In this document: piece after piece, positions 41,183-50,329 of the stretch | How positions within the stretch are numbered: position 1 is the stretch's first letter | Layout of the letters: each line of letters starts with the position of its first letter | Assembly: GCF_008728855.1 (NCBI RefSeq) | Contig: NZ_CP042906.1 | Location: 3,647,570 to 3,711,569, forward strand | From: Hypericibacter terrae | Lineage (GTDB): Bacteria; Pseudomonadota; Alphaproteobacteria; Dongiales; Dongiaceae | Direction of reading: 5' to 3' | Length of the DNA stretch: 64,000 nucleotides | The notes under the pieces: generated by a model | What the model saw: only the letters and a program-made list of their open reading frames with translations | Told to the model about the DNA's origin: nothing | Databases searched by the model: none | Program-made: the position numbers and the translations under genes

Positions 41183-42790
41183 CTAAGCGGCGCGTCGTGC
41201 GCCCGAGCGGGCGCTTCGGCTCCGTCGCCGCACCACGATCACCGGTGCCTTGACGACCGGCGCCGCAGGGATCGTCGCCATCATCCCGACGCGTCCCTCG
41301 AAGGGCACCAGTTTCTCGCCCGAGGATTCCAGCGCCGCCAGATGGCGGATGCGGATCTTCGTGACCCGCTCGACGCCGTCGCGCGAGACGCGCAGCAGGT
41401 CGCCTTCCTCCGTCAGCGTGGCCGTGCGGGCACCGCATTCCTGCGCCAGCGCCCCATGCGCGACGAGGTGATCCGCCTCGCCGTGAACGGGGATCGCGAA
41501 TTGCGGGCGGATCAGCTCATACATGGTCTTGAGCTCGCCGCGCGAGGCATGGCCGGTGACATGAAGCGGCTTCTCGTCATCGAGGCCCATCAGCACCTCG
41601 ACATGGCGCGCCCGGAACAGCTTCATCACCTCTTCGATCGCGGCCTCGTTGCCGGGAATGGCCCGGGCCGAGTGGATGACCGTATCGCCGGGACCGATCT
41701 CCGGCAGGCGCCAGCTTTCGCCGCGCGCCAGCTTGGCGAGGGCCGCGCGCTCCTCGCCCTGCGTGCCGGTGCAGACCAGCAGGATCTCATGCGGATCGAG
41801 ACCCTTGAGATGGCGGCTGTCCGAGAGGATCGTGTGGCGATGGTCGAGCAGCCCGACCTCGGTTCCCGCCGCCTCCGCCTTCTCCAGCGAGCGGCCGGCG
41901 AGCGCCACCTTGCGGCCCGACATCTTGGCGGCATGGCAGATCGCCGTCAGCCGCGCCAGGTTGGTCGCGAAGCAAGAGATCGCGATCTTGCCGCGGCGCG
42001 TCCGGAACACCTCCGCCAGATTGGCCGCCACCTCGGATTCCGAGCTGATGCCGGCATCGCGCTCGGCATTGGTACTGTCGCAGAGCATGGCCAGCACGCC
42101 CCGGTCGCCGACGCGCCTCAGCCGCGCGAAGTCGGTCGGGTCGCCGAGCAGGGGATCGGGATCGAACTTCCAGTCGCCGGTGTGGAAGATCCGGCCGGCC
42201 CTGGTCTCGATCGCCATGGCGACGCATTCCGGCACCGAATGGGTGATGGGCACCGTCTCGATCGAGAAGGGCCCGACCTTGAAGCTGTCGCCGGGCTTGA
42301 AGATCTTGAATCTGGCTTTGCCTTGCGCGCCCTTCTCGGCCAGGCGGCCTTTGAGCAGCGTGGCGGCGAAGGGGGTCGCGAAGATCGGGCAGTCGATCCG
42401 CGGCCAGAGATGGTGGATGGCGCCGATATGGTCTTCATGCGCATGGGTGACAAGCAGGCCATCGAGGCGCGGCAGGACATCGCGCAGGGAGCGCGGGTCC
42501 GGCATGAAGGCGCCATTCTCGTCGGGACTCTTGACGAAGGCCGACCCCGCATCGACCAGGATCCAGCGGCCGGCATGGCCATAGAGGGTCCAGTTCATGC
42601 CGATACGGCCGACCCCGCCCACGGGACAGACGAGAATGCTGTCGTCCGTCGGCAGCGGAAACTTCTGCGGCAGAGGGGATTCTTTGAGAGGAGTCGGGGT
42701 CGAACCCCGGTTTTTCGTGACGTCGGTTCTTGAAGATCGCCGATCGTCCGAGGCGCCGATTTTGCGGGCGCCCGTGTTTTTACGTTGCAT
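41183..42790 (-). CDS. rnj: Ribonuclease J
   Basis: A 535-aa beta-CASP metallo-beta-lactamase ribonuclease with 5'-exonuclease and endonuclease activity in mRNA decay and rRNA maturation. The zinc site is THAHEDH (HxHxDH), followed by HSVPE, HTGDWKFD and the distal ligands DSTNA and PVHGEADHL. The beta-CASP segment shows ISCFATNLARL and HVTGHASRGEL. Many alphaproteobacteria use RNase J alongside RNase E. The ~45 residues before the catalytic domain are basic and may be a later-start artefact. The C-terminal ~40 residues are Arg/Ala-rich. It is transcribed alone. Confidence 0.94.
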   Translation of the reverse strand: MQRKNTGARKIGASDDRRSSRTDVTKNRGSTPTPLKESPLPQKFPLPTDDSILVCPVGGVGRIGMNWTLYGHAGRWILVDAGSAFVKSPDENGAFMPDPRSLRDVLPRLDGLLVTHAHEDHIGAIHHLWPRIDCPIFATPFAATLLKGRLAEKGAQGKARFKIFKPGDSFKVGPFSIETVPITHSVPECVAMAIETRAGRIFHTGDWKFDPDPLLGDPTDFARLRRVGDRGVLAMLCDSTNAERDAGISSESEVAANLAEVFRTRRGKIAISCFATNLARLTAICHAAKMSGRKVALAGRSLEKAEAAGTEVGLLDHRHTILSDSRHLKGLDPHEILLVCTGTQGEERAALAKLARGESWRLPEIGPGDTVIHSARAIPGNEAAIEEVMKLFRARHVEVLMGLDDEKPLHVTGHASRGELKTMYELIRPQFAIPVHGEADHLVAHGALAQECGARTATLTEEGDLLRVSRDGVERVTKIRIRHLAALESSGEKLVPFEGRVGMMATIPAAPVVKAPVIVVRRRSRSARSGARRAA

Positions 42791-43199
42791 CTGCTCGTCG
42801 ATATAGCGGTTAAGTGCCTGGAATTCAAGCCCTGCGGCCCCCGGAGCTGCCGGGTTTCAGGCAGAAACGCGCCTGCAAGAGGCCCCTAAGGACCGCGTTT
42901 CGCTAAGAAAAAGCGGAACCGGGCCGTGTTTTGTGGCGTTTTGCCGCAAAGAACGCGTGTGACGGCTTCATTTTACGGGCACACTCGGTCCCGCTGATGA
43001 CTGGCCTCAGATCTCCAGCAGCGTTGGCTCGATCCACAAGACCCCCAAAAGGCGCGACCGGCGATGCGATTCCAGACCCTGCCCAACGACTGTCGCCCCG
43101 AATGATTGCGGGCGCCCGGCCACTCACCGCCTCACCCCCCTCGAGATCACAGAAAGTATCCCGGCGTTCGGCTTAGCCCAGACGACGGATCATTCATCG
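42791..43199. other. 409-bp divergent intergenic region
   Basis: Upstream of rnj (leftward) and of the outer-membrane-like gene (rightward). Short frames on both strands have no conserved features. Confidence 0.4.
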
Positions 43200-43817
43200 A
43201 TGAAGTTGTTCCGATGGGCGCTCGTCGCAGCGTCCCTTTCTGCCCTCAGCCTGCTCGTCCTGTGGACTCCAGCGCCGGCCCTGGCCGACGACAGCTGGTG
43301 GAAGTCGGGCTGGGCCGTCACCGGTTTCGGCGGCGTCCTCACCACGAACATGTCGAGCGACCTCTGGCTCAGGGGCCAGGTCGACTTCTCCGAGGACATC
43401 CTCTTCGGCGTCGGCCTGTCGAAGGTCTTGTACACCACCGGCGAGGATTTCAATTTCGAGTTCGAGCAGCAGGCGGTGAAGCATTTCCAGGGCCAGGACA
43501 ATTGGGAGTTCAACAGCGTCCTGCTGCTGCGCTGGAACACCTTTCCCTGGGACTCCTTCATCGACACCTCGATCGCCGTCGGCGACGGCATCTCGGTCGC
43601 GTCCGAGACGCCGAAGCTCGAAGCCCAGCGCTACGGCTATGCCGAGGCCAGCGCCGTCCTGAATTTCGTCATGGCAGAGTTCACCTTCGCGCTGCCCTCG
43701 GCGCCGAATCCGGCGCTGGTGATGCGCATGCAGCACCGCTCCGGCGCCTTCGGCCTCATCAACGACACCTACGACGCCTCGACCGATTTCGTCTGGGGCT
43801 TGAAATACCGCTTCTAG
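43200..43817 (+). CDS. Outer-membrane beta-barrel-like protein
   Basis: A 205-aa protein with a clear signal peptide (LVAASLSALSLLVLWTPAPALADD, cleavage near residue 29). The mature part is built of alternating amphipathic strands (WAVTGFGGVLTTN, DLWLRGQVDFSED, SVLLLRWNTFPW) and ends in LKYRF, with the terminal phenylalanine used for outer-membrane assembly. The MRMQHRSGAFG strand near the end recalls the H-x-S region of PagL lipid A deacylases and acyloxyacyl hydrolases, but identity is weak. It is likely a small barrel; enzymatic role uncertain. Alone on its strand. Confidence 0.7.
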   Translation: MKLFRWALVAASLSALSLLVLWTPAPALADDSWWKSGWAVTGFGGVLTTNMSSDLWLRGQVDFSEDILFGVGLSKVLYTTGEDFNFEFEQQAVKHFQGQDNWEFNSVLLLRWNTFPWDSFIDTSIAVGDGISVASETPKLEAQRYGYAEASAVLNFVMAEFTFALPSAPNPALVMRMQHRSGAFGLINDTYDASTDFVWGLKYRF

Positions 43818-43943
43818 CCGTGCCTGCGCGCCGCCGACCGTGAAAGCCGCCGCGTCGGGGGCGAGGAAAACGAGAGAGCGGCCTCCGGCCTTCAGGGCTC
43901 CCGCCCGATCCTGCCGGCGCCGTGACGTCGGAAGCGGCCGGCC

Positions 43944-44885
43944 TCAATAGACCGACGGGACATGCATCTCCTTCGGCACCGGCCCGCGGTGATAGTCGGG
44001 ATTGCGGACCCGTTCCGGCAGGACGACCGGCGCATGCCGGACCTCGCCATAGGGGATCAGGCTCAGCAGGTGATGGATGCAGTTGAGGCGCGCGCGCTTC
44101 TTGTCGACCGCCTCGACCACCCACCAGGGGGCCTCGGGGATGTGGGTGCGCTCCAGCATCGCCTCCTTGGCCTTGGTGTATTGCTCCCAGCGCCGGCGCG
44201 ATTCCAGATCCATGGGCGAGAGCTTCCACTGCTTGATCGGATCCTGGATACGCATCTGGAAGCGCAGATGCTGCTCCTCGTCGGTGATCGAGAACCAGTA
44301 TTTGGCCAGGACGATGCCGGAGCGGATCAGCATCTTCTCGAACTCGGGCACGGTCCGGAAGAACTCCTCGACGTCGTTCTCGTCGCAGAAGCCCATCACC
44401 CGCTCGACGCCGGCGCGGTTGTACCAGCTGCGGTCGAACAGCACGATCTCGCCGCCGGCCGGCAGATGCGAGACATAGCGCTGGAAATACCACTGGCTGC
44501 GCTCGCGCTCGTTGGGCGCGGGCAAAGCCGCCACGCGGCAGACGCGCGGATTGAGGCGCTGGGTGATGCGCTTGATGACGCCGCCCTTGCCGGCCGCGTC
44601 GCGGCCCTCGAACAGCACGACGAGCTTCAGTTTCTGGTCCTGGACCCAGTCCTGCAGCTTCACCAGCTCGCTCTGGAGCCGGAACAGCTCCTTGAAATAG
44701 AGATGACGGTCGAGATCCGCGCCGTCGGCGCCGTTCGGTTCCGCACCCTCCGAGATGCCCTTCAGCAGCCGGTCCAGCCGGCCGTCGTCGAGCTCCATCT
44801 GCAGCTCTTCGTCGAAGCTGTCGTCGATCTCGTCCCGGATCCGCCGCCGCATCCCCTCGCCGTTCCCGGTTCCGTCCTGGCCCAT
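43944..44885 (-). CDS. ppk2: Polyphosphate kinase 2 (PPK2)
   Basis: A 313-aa PPK2 family enzyme that transfers phosphate between polyphosphate and nucleotides. Walker A is FEGRDAAGKGG (residues 93-103), Walker B VLFDRSWYNRAGVERV, and WYFQRYVSHLPAGGEIV and the lid-region FRTVPEFEKML and ITDEEQHLRFQMRI follow. The start is taken at ATG 44885 (MGQDG); an open frame upstream to 45017 has no family similarity. It is close to the class I type by length and motifs. Together with the Ppx/GppA homologue it gives polyphosphate turnover to this organism. Lone leftward gene. Confidence 0.95.
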   Translation of the reverse strand: MGQDGTGNGEGMRRRIRDEIDDSFDEELQMELDDGRLDRLLKGISEGAEPNGADGADLDRHLYFKELFRLQSELVKLQDWVQDQKLKLVVLFEGRDAAGKGGVIKRITQRLNPRVCRVAALPAPNERERSQWYFQRYVSHLPAGGEIVLFDRSWYNRAGVERVMGFCDENDVEEFFRTVPEFEKMLIRSGIVLAKYWFSITDEEQHLRFQMRIQDPIKQWKLSPMDLESRRRWEQYTKAKEAMLERTHIPEAPWWVVEAVDKKRARLNCIHHLLSLIPYGEVRHAPVVLPERVRNPDYHRGPVPKEMHVPSVY

Positions 44886-45122
44886 CGTTCCCGCTCTCCC
44901 TCGCCCGACATGACGTCCCGCGCCCGGCCGCCGCCGGGCCGGGACGCCATCATGAAGGCGCCACATTGTCGATTGATGACAGCGCCGGCGCCGTGTTTCC
45001 GGATGCCCCCCGCGCATCCCACGGCTGTCCGGCTGACGACACTCGAGAAGAATCCCGTTGCCTCGCCTTCTTCCCTTCTCCCCTTGAGGGCAGGGCTATC
45101 GCATATGGCGAGCCGAGTGAGT

Positions 45123-45250
45123 TCCCTCCCCCAACTTTTGGGGGAGCGTTGGGGAGGGGGCTGCTCGGTGTCGGCCCCTTCGCATCCCGACGAGATCGTG
45201 GACCGAGTCATCCCCCTCCCTGCCCTCCCCCAAAAGTTGGGGGAGGGGAG
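45123..45250. repeat. Inverted pair of C-rich palindromes with 'aacttttg' centre
   Basis: Two units (45123-45160 and 45212-45250) of type ccctcccccaacttttgggg lie in opposite orientation about 50 bp apart. They differ in centre from the 'gcaa' palindromes elsewhere, so they are a second subfamily. They fall between the PPK2 start and the 3' end of the secreted protein gene. Confidence 0.7.
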
Positions 45251-45312
45251 AAGAGAGCAACAGGCAAGCTCGAAGAGACGGCGATCGGACGGCCCTGCGC
45301 CCATCTCGGGCG

Positions 45313-45945
45313 TCACTGGGCAGCGGGGATGCTCGGCGTGAAGGTCCAGGTCCAGCCGCCGCTCTTGCGGGTCATGAAGGTCTTGTCCGGGGAGACCCGG
45401 AGGTCGTCGGAATCGGGCAGCGGCATGCCCATCATGACCGGCGACGGGATGACGAAATCCTCGGGCCGGACCTTGCGGCTGCCCGGCACGGTGATGCGGC
45501 TGGCGGTGCAGTCCTGCGCGACCTCGACATCGGGATAGATCGTGAGCACCTCGAACTCGAGCGCCCCGCCCAGCCCCTCCTTGATCCCCTGCAGCTCGTA
45601 ATGCTCGTACTCGCCCTTGAGCACCGGCGCCAGGCAGGAGGGCTCGAAGTCATGGAGATTGGCAACCGCGGATTTCGCGTTCTGGAAAGTCGGCGTCCCC
45701 ACCAGCTTCGCCTCGGACAGCTTCCAGGTCAGGTCGATCACCACCTGGTCGGTCACATCGGCGCGCCCCGACCCGTTGCTGGCGATAGTGGTCTCGCCCT
45801 GGTAGTCGCCGACGATGTGGTACTGCACGACATCGGCGCTGCCCCAGCGCATCATGACGTCCATATCCATCTGCTGGGCGGTCGCCGGCACCGCCGAGAA
45901 TGCCGTCAGGAAACCGAGCGCAATCGTCAGGCGGAGTGGCCGCAT
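45313..45945 (-). CDS. Secreted protein, unrecognised
   Basis: A 210-aa protein starting at ATG 45945. The signal peptide (LRLTIALGFLTAFSAVPATAQQ) is plain, with cleavage after ATA-Q or close by. The mature part is beta-rich (VVQYHIVGDYQGETTI, DQVVIDLTWKLSEAKL, GGWTWTFTPS) with two cysteines (EPSCLAP, AQDCTAS). Probably periplasmic. An in-frame ATG at 46017 is less likely, as it sits before the signal peptide. No family recognised. Confidence 0.7.
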   Translation of the reverse strand: MRPLRLTIALGFLTAFSAVPATAQQMDMDVMMRWGSADVVQYHIVGDYQGETTIASNGSGRADVTDQVVIDLTWKLSEAKLVGTPTFQNAKSAVANLHDFEPSCLAPVLKGEYEHYELQGIKEGLGGALEFEVLTIYPDVEVAQDCTASRITVPGSRKVRPEDFVIPSPVMMGMPLPDSDDLRVSPDKTFMTRKSGGWTWTFTPSIPAAQ

Positions 45946-46074
45946 GGAGTCCTCATGAAAGAGCATCGAAGTGGGGAAAGCGGTCCCGGGCGCGATGACC
46001 CAGGTCATGGCCGCCATGAGGACTGTATGTCAAATGAGTAGAGATTGCTGCCGAAGATCGGGCCGCGGCCGGCC

Positions 46075-46551
46075 TCAGGTGAATTGCAGGCCGATCAGCG
46101 TCTCGATCTTGGCCCGGAGGGCCGGCGAGGAGATCGGCTTGTGGGCGATATCGGCCGCCCCCACCTGGCGCACGACATCGAGCAGGAGCTCGTTGCGCTC
46201 GGCGGTCAGGATCAGCACCGGGATATGGCGCTGGCGCAGATCGGCATCGCCGCGCAGCCGGTTGAGGAACCCGAGCCCGTCCATCCCCGCCATCACCAGG
46301 TCGCAGATGATGAGGTCGATCCAGGGCGTCTTGGGATCGGTCAGGAGATCGAGCGCCTGCTGCCCGTCCTCGGCCTCGAGCGTCTTGTGCATATGGATGG
46401 TGGCCAGCAGTTGCCTGACGATGCGGCGCATCGAGCGCTGGTCGTCGACGATCAGAGTGGTGAGCGCTTCCTGGGTGCGGCCGCGGGTCGGGACCTCGTC
46501 GAAGACGGGGGCGGCGGCGGGGCCGGGGGTCGGCGTGACGGTCGCTGGCAT
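46075..46551 (-). CDS. Stand-alone receiver (CheY-like) response regulator
   Basis: A 158-aa single receiver domain with a Pro-rich N-terminal tail. Acid pocket D36-D37 in LIVDDQRSM, phosphoacceptor D84 in LIICDLVMAGMDGL, the switch threonine in LILTAERN and the lysine in AHKPIS are all present. There is no output domain, so it acts by protein contacts, as CheY or a phosphorelay intermediate does. The start is ATG 46551; upstream frames run into the repeat DNA. No histidine kinase lies nearby. Confidence 0.93.
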   Translation of the reverse strand: MPATVTPTPGPAAAPVFDEVPTRGRTQEALTTLIVDDQRSMRRIVRQLLATIHMHKTLEAEDGQQALDLLTDPKTPWIDLIICDLVMAGMDGLGFLNRLRGDADLRQRHIPVLILTAERNELLLDVVRQVGAADIAHKPISSPALRAKIETLIGLQFT

Positions 46552-46812
46552 GTCGATACCGCAATTGAAATCGTCTCTCGATGAGACCTCTCGATTTTTA
46601 GGAATGCCCGCGGCGAATACAATTGAATCTTGTTGAGGAAAAATTCGCTCGAATTGGAGCGATCCGGACAGTCGCATGACGTCGTGAGGAAAATGCCGCA
46701 GCCCTCGCGGGTTGGAAGATTGTTGCGGCGCAAGGCCTTCGATGCTGCAGCGCGAGCGCTGCGACATCTGGGCACGGGCTATGATCGAACGATAACGGGA
46801 TGAGAAAACCAC

Positions 46813-46958
46813 GGCCCCTCCCCTTGCGGGAGGGGCGGCGAGCGTAGCGAGCAGGGAGGGGATGCCGGGTGCCAGCGAACCATGAGCCGTTTGAGCTTTC
46901 TGGGCAGGAGACATCGTCTACTGCCCCTCCCCCTACCCCCTCCCGCAAGGGGAGGGGG
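46813..46958. repeat. Paired C-rich palindromic repeat, copy pair 3
   Basis: Units 46813-46838 and 46923-46958 are of the 'gcaa' type (cccctcccgcaagggg) in opposite orientation about 85 bp apart, as at 447-548 and 1323-1466. They occupy most of the 440-bp gap 46552-46990, which has no gene. Confidence 0.75.
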
Positions 46959-46990
46959 CTTGGAGTCTTTTTTCGCCCGCCGGCGGTGAC

Positions 46991-48220
46991 TCAGTTATGC
47001 GTGAGCCAGTCCGGCAGCCGCATGCCCCAGGCACCCCAGCCCTGGTCGAAGTTGTGACGGCGCTCCTCGAGCTGCTGCGAGGAATTGTTGAGGACGCTGT
47101 ATTGGAGGACGAAGGCCTCGAACTCCTGCGGCACGTTGTCGGCGTTGGTGGGCGTCGGGATCAGGCCGCGGCGCTCGACGCAGTGCGAGAGATAGCCCGC
47201 GATGTAGTCGATGGCGAGCGTGTCCTCCCAGGAGGAGCGCGTCTGGCCGTAGCGGCGTTGCTCGAGCGACAGCACATGCTCGGCCATGCCGCCCCCGAGC
47301 GCGAAGGCCCGCTGGCGGGGCGGCAAAGTCTCCAGCGCGCCGACATCGAAGGAGACGGTGCGGCTCGGGGAATCGTAGCCGATGAGGCCACGGCCGGGCG
47401 CGACCTTCGGGCTCTGGTAGTAGCCGAGCCCGCCCTTGCGCTTCAGGCAGTCATCCATGGCGGCCAGGATCCTGCGGATATCGGCGGTGAATTTGCCGGT
47501 GGGATCGGGGTCGGTGTCGGAGCGGTAGATCGACTTGCTGCCGTCGGGCGGCTGGTTGCTGGCGGTGTCGTAGCTGTCGCTCCCGCCATTGCCGCCGTTC
47601 GACGGGCCGTTATTGCCGGTGTTGTAACTGTCGCTGCCGCCACCGCCCGAGCCGCCGCCGGTCATGTGCGAGCAGTAGGTCTTGTTCCACCAGGCCTGCT
47701 GCTCGGCCGTCCATTCGGACAAGGCAGGGCAGCCGATGTTGGGGTCGCTGTCGTCGCTCTGCGTGTCGTACTGGTCGCTGACGGCCGGATCCTGCCTGGC
47801 CTCGGCGAGGACCTTCTTGTTGATCCAGCAGAGTGCCGTCTCGTTGAGGGCGCAGCGATCGGCGGCGCAACGCAGCAGGATGTCGGGGTGGCGCTGATAG
47901 AGATCGTCCTTCAGCGCCGACAGTTTGATGCGCACCGGCGGGCCGCCATAGATGCGGTCATATTTCGAGGTGTCCTCGCAAGGCCCGCCCTCCTCGCCGC
48001 CCGGAATATCGCCGGTCGAGAAGCTGTCGCCGCCGCTGGAGGCGCCGGGATCGCCCTGGGTCTGGTACTCGTCCTGGTAGACGCCGGAGCTGTTCTGGGC
48101 GTGGCCGTCCGAGGCGGCGAACGCGAGGCAGAGCAGCGCCGCGCCGAGAGCCGCGAGCCAAGGTGCGGCCACGCCCTTCGGCAATCGACGCCGTCGGCGA
48201 TGATGACGATCCTGCTGCAA
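46991..48220 (-). CDS. Secreted low-complexity protein, unrecognised
   Basis: A 409-aa protein with a basic N-terminus followed by a signal segment (WLAALGAALLCLAFAASDGHAQ). The middle has Ser/Gly/Asn-rich repeats of the SDSYNTG / SDSYDTA type. Cysteine-containing segments flank it (GPCEDTSKY, LLRCAADRCALNETALCW, IGCPALSEW). The C-terminal ~150 residues (DIRRILAAMDDCLKR, DTLAIDYIAGYLSHC, FEAFVLQYSVLNNSS) look globular. Probably periplasmic or cell-surface. No family recognised. Confidence 0.65.
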   Translation of the reverse strand: MQQDRHHRRRRRLPKGVAAPWLAALGAALLCLAFAASDGHAQNSSGVYQDEYQTQGDPGASSGGDSFSTGDIPGGEEGGPCEDTSKYDRIYGGPPVRIKLSALKDDLYQRHPDILLRCAADRCALNETALCWINKKVLAEARQDPAVSDQYDTQSDDSDPNIGCPALSEWTAEQQAWWNKTYCSHMTGGGSGGGGSDSYNTGNNGPSNGGNGGSDSYDTASNQPPDGSKSIYRSDTDPDPTGKFTADIRRILAAMDDCLKRKGGLGYYQSPKVAPGRGLIGYDSPSRTVSFDVGALETLPPRQRAFALGGGMAEHVLSLEQRRYGQTRSSWEDTLAIDYIAGYLSHCVERRGLIPTPTNADNVPQEFEAFVLQYSVLNNSSQQLEERRHNFDQGWGAWGMRLPDWLTHN

Positions 48221-48347
48221 ACCCGCCCCCTCAGAGCCGGCCCCCGCTGGGCAGGATTTTCCTCCTGTTTGCGCCAGACTGTCCAGCCGTCGAAGGGGCG
48301 GAGCAGTCGTTAACGAATCGAAAATATCGAAGCGTTAATTTCCCGGA

Positions 48348-49004
48348 ATGCCGCCCGAGATCGACGCGCTCATCGCAAAGCCCCATCTGCTCATGGTCGT
48401 TCTGTTCGTCGGTGCCATCATCGGCATGGCCGTTGAACAGTTCTCGTCCAAGAAGCGTCGACAGGCGTGGCGCGAACGGAACCGTTGGCGCTGGGAGAAC
48501 AAGGGCCGCGGAGCCCAGATTGCTGCCGGACCGTGGCTGCCGATGCAGGATCCGCTACCTTCGAAACAGCCCGACGCAGCCGACCAATTACGGATCGTCA
48601 TGGGCGCGAACTTCTCGGCTCAGCCGCTTCTCAACAAGAGTGAAGCGCGGGTGTTCAAGGAACTGGACCGCATGGTCATTGCCTGCAACTCGACATGGCA
48701 GGTGATGGCCCAAGTTTCGCTCGGCGAAATCCTCCGCTGCAAGGATGCCGACGCCTATCGCTGCATCAACTCGAAACGAGTCGATCTACTGCTGGTGGAT
48801 GGCGACTGCGAACCTCGGCACGCCATCGAATACCAGGGCGGGGCGCACCACCAGGGCACCGCTGCCGCGCGCGACGCAGTCAAGAAAGAAGCGCTGCGGC
48901 GCGCGGGCATCGGCTATCACGAGGTTGTGGCTGGCCAGACTACCCCGGCTGACCTCAAGCGGCTGGTCGAGAAATTGATCGTCGGTTCGACGTCAGCCAA
49001 ATAG
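48348..49004 (+). CDS. Membrane-anchored DUF2726 protein
   Basis: A 218-aa protein with an N-terminal membrane helix (LLMVVLFVGAIIGMAVEQF) and a basic linker (KKRRQAWRERNRWRW). Residues ~95-215 form a DUF2726 domain: LLNKSEARVFKEL, QVSLGEIL, the acidic SKRVDLLLVD and AIEYQGGAHHQG. This domain belongs to the PD-(D/E)XK-related nucleases by pattern (D...ExQ). Function is unknown. It marks the beginning of the accessory region that runs to the window end. Confidence 0.8.
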   Translation: MPPEIDALIAKPHLLMVVLFVGAIIGMAVEQFSSKKRRQAWRERNRWRWENKGRGAQIAAGPWLPMQDPLPSKQPDAADQLRIVMGANFSAQPLLNKSEARVFKELDRMVIACNSTWQVMAQVSLGEILRCKDADAYRCINSKRVDLLLVDGDCEPRHAIEYQGGAHHQGTAAARDAVKKEALRRAGIGYHEVVAGQTTPADLKRLVEKLIVGSTSAK

Positions 49005-49168
49005 CGCCGATCGCTACCGGATGGACGAGACGCGAGGCGGCTCGGTGAGTGCCACGCGGCGAAGCGAGTAGAGCCCGGTCCGGCGTAACCGGGCGCGCCA
49101 CAGTGCTCTACCGCAAGAAACTCAATCGCCGCCTGCGGAGTCTTTGGCCGACTCGAGAAGGAAGTTGG

Positions 49169-50320
49169 CTAGTAAGTTACGAGTCCGATCGCGCGGAAGA
49201 AATCTGCCGGACCGATCACCGATCCGTCGCGCAACACGCTTACGCCGCTATAAATGAAGGGAAGGTCAGGCAGCGTGCGGATGTCAGCGACAGCGGAGTG
49301 CCCGGCGCGCGCCACCTGTGTGAGCGTCCGAAAGATGCCCTCTTCTACGCCGAAGTACGTCGCGCCCGGGAGATCGAGCCGCAACGGATGGGTTCTGATG
49401 ACGTAGCCCCCTTCTGCTTCAACGAAGTCTGGATTCTGCCGCTCCTTGGCGTAAATCCCGCCGACGAACCGCTTTCCCGCGAGCGGCCCAAAGCGGAATT
49501 CCCAAACGAACGCAGGAAACTGAATCTCCTCGGGGACCGTAAAGTCTCCCGCCAGAGCTGCGGCGAGGATCGGTTGCGAGAGCTTGGCCGTTATCTCGGC
49601 GTAATGCCGCATAATGATCACATCCCCGAGCGATGAGTCTTCTCCGAGCATGATGTTGCCTGGCGACATCGGATCTTCCGCGAATAGCTTCGATTGCACG
49701 CGCGCGCCGTCGGATTCTGCGGCGAGCCGGACAGCGACTATGTGGCCTTTGACGGATCGCAGATTGCCGGTGCCATCCTTGACCACTACCCGCTCGAATT
49801 GCTTGCGCCACGATGAGAACGCAGCGTTCTTGAAGGAAACCGATTCACGTCGGCACTTTGCCTCGGCGAGGAAAACCCTCGTGCGCGTTTCGGCACAGAA
49901 ATAATCGGGTGTATCGCCCTTTGCGATCCGCTCGATCCGGTGTCCGGAGAATGTGGTCACCGGTTTGTCGAGCAGCGTGTGCATGTGCGCGAAGTAGGTG
50001 ATGTTCAGATGCGTGTAGAGAAACCACCGGCAGAAAGCCTGCCCGAGATCGTTCGAGCGCGAAATACGAAACGCGAGCGACGTGCCGATGCCATCGCCTT
50101 TTAATCGAAGGTGCGAGTCCACGCAGAAGAAACTCAGGTGCTCGAAGTGTGCAGGATCGGGATCAGGCGGAGCGTGGCCGCGCGTGTCCAGGTAATAATG
50201 GTGAAACAGTGCGGCCATACCGACGGGTATATCGATGGCGGCGGTTCCGGATGATCGGTTCTGAAGAGAATACGGGATTGGTGCATACTTATTGAGTGCG
50301 AGCTTGATAATCTTTTCCAT
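49169..50320 (-). CDS. Unrecognised protein with PD-(D/E)XK-like site
   Basis: A 383-aa protein. Near residue 140 lies GDTPDYFCAETRT then VFLAEAKCRRES, i.e. D-x(n)-E-x-K in the spacing of restriction-type nucleases. The N-terminal part (DSHLRLKGDGIGTSLAFRIS) and the C-terminal beta-rich part (FPAFVWEFRFGPLAGKRF) match nothing I know. The stop codon of the Fic gene lies ten bases before this gene's start on the same strand, so they form a two-gene unit. A toxin or nuclease partner role is an inference from this pairing. Confidence 0.6.
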   Translation of the reverse strand: MEKIIKLALNKYAPIPYSLQNRSSGTAAIDIPVGMAALFHHYYLDTRGHAPPDPDPAHFEHLSFFCVDSHLRLKGDGIGTSLAFRISRSNDLGQAFCRWFLYTHLNITYFAHMHTLLDKPVTTFSGHRIERIAKGDTPDYFCAETRTRVFLAEAKCRRESVSFKNAAFSSWRKQFERVVVKDGTGNLRSVKGHIVAVRLAAESDGARVQSKLFAEDPMSPGNIMLGEDSSLGDVIIMRHYAEITAKLSQPILAAALAGDFTVPEEIQFPAFVWEFRFGPLAGKRFVGGIYAKERQNPDFVEAEGGYVIRTHPLRLDLPGATYFGVEEGIFRTLTQVARAGHSAVADIRTLPDLPFIYSGVSVLRDGSVIGPADFFRAIGLVTY

Positions 50321-50329
50321 ACTGTTCTG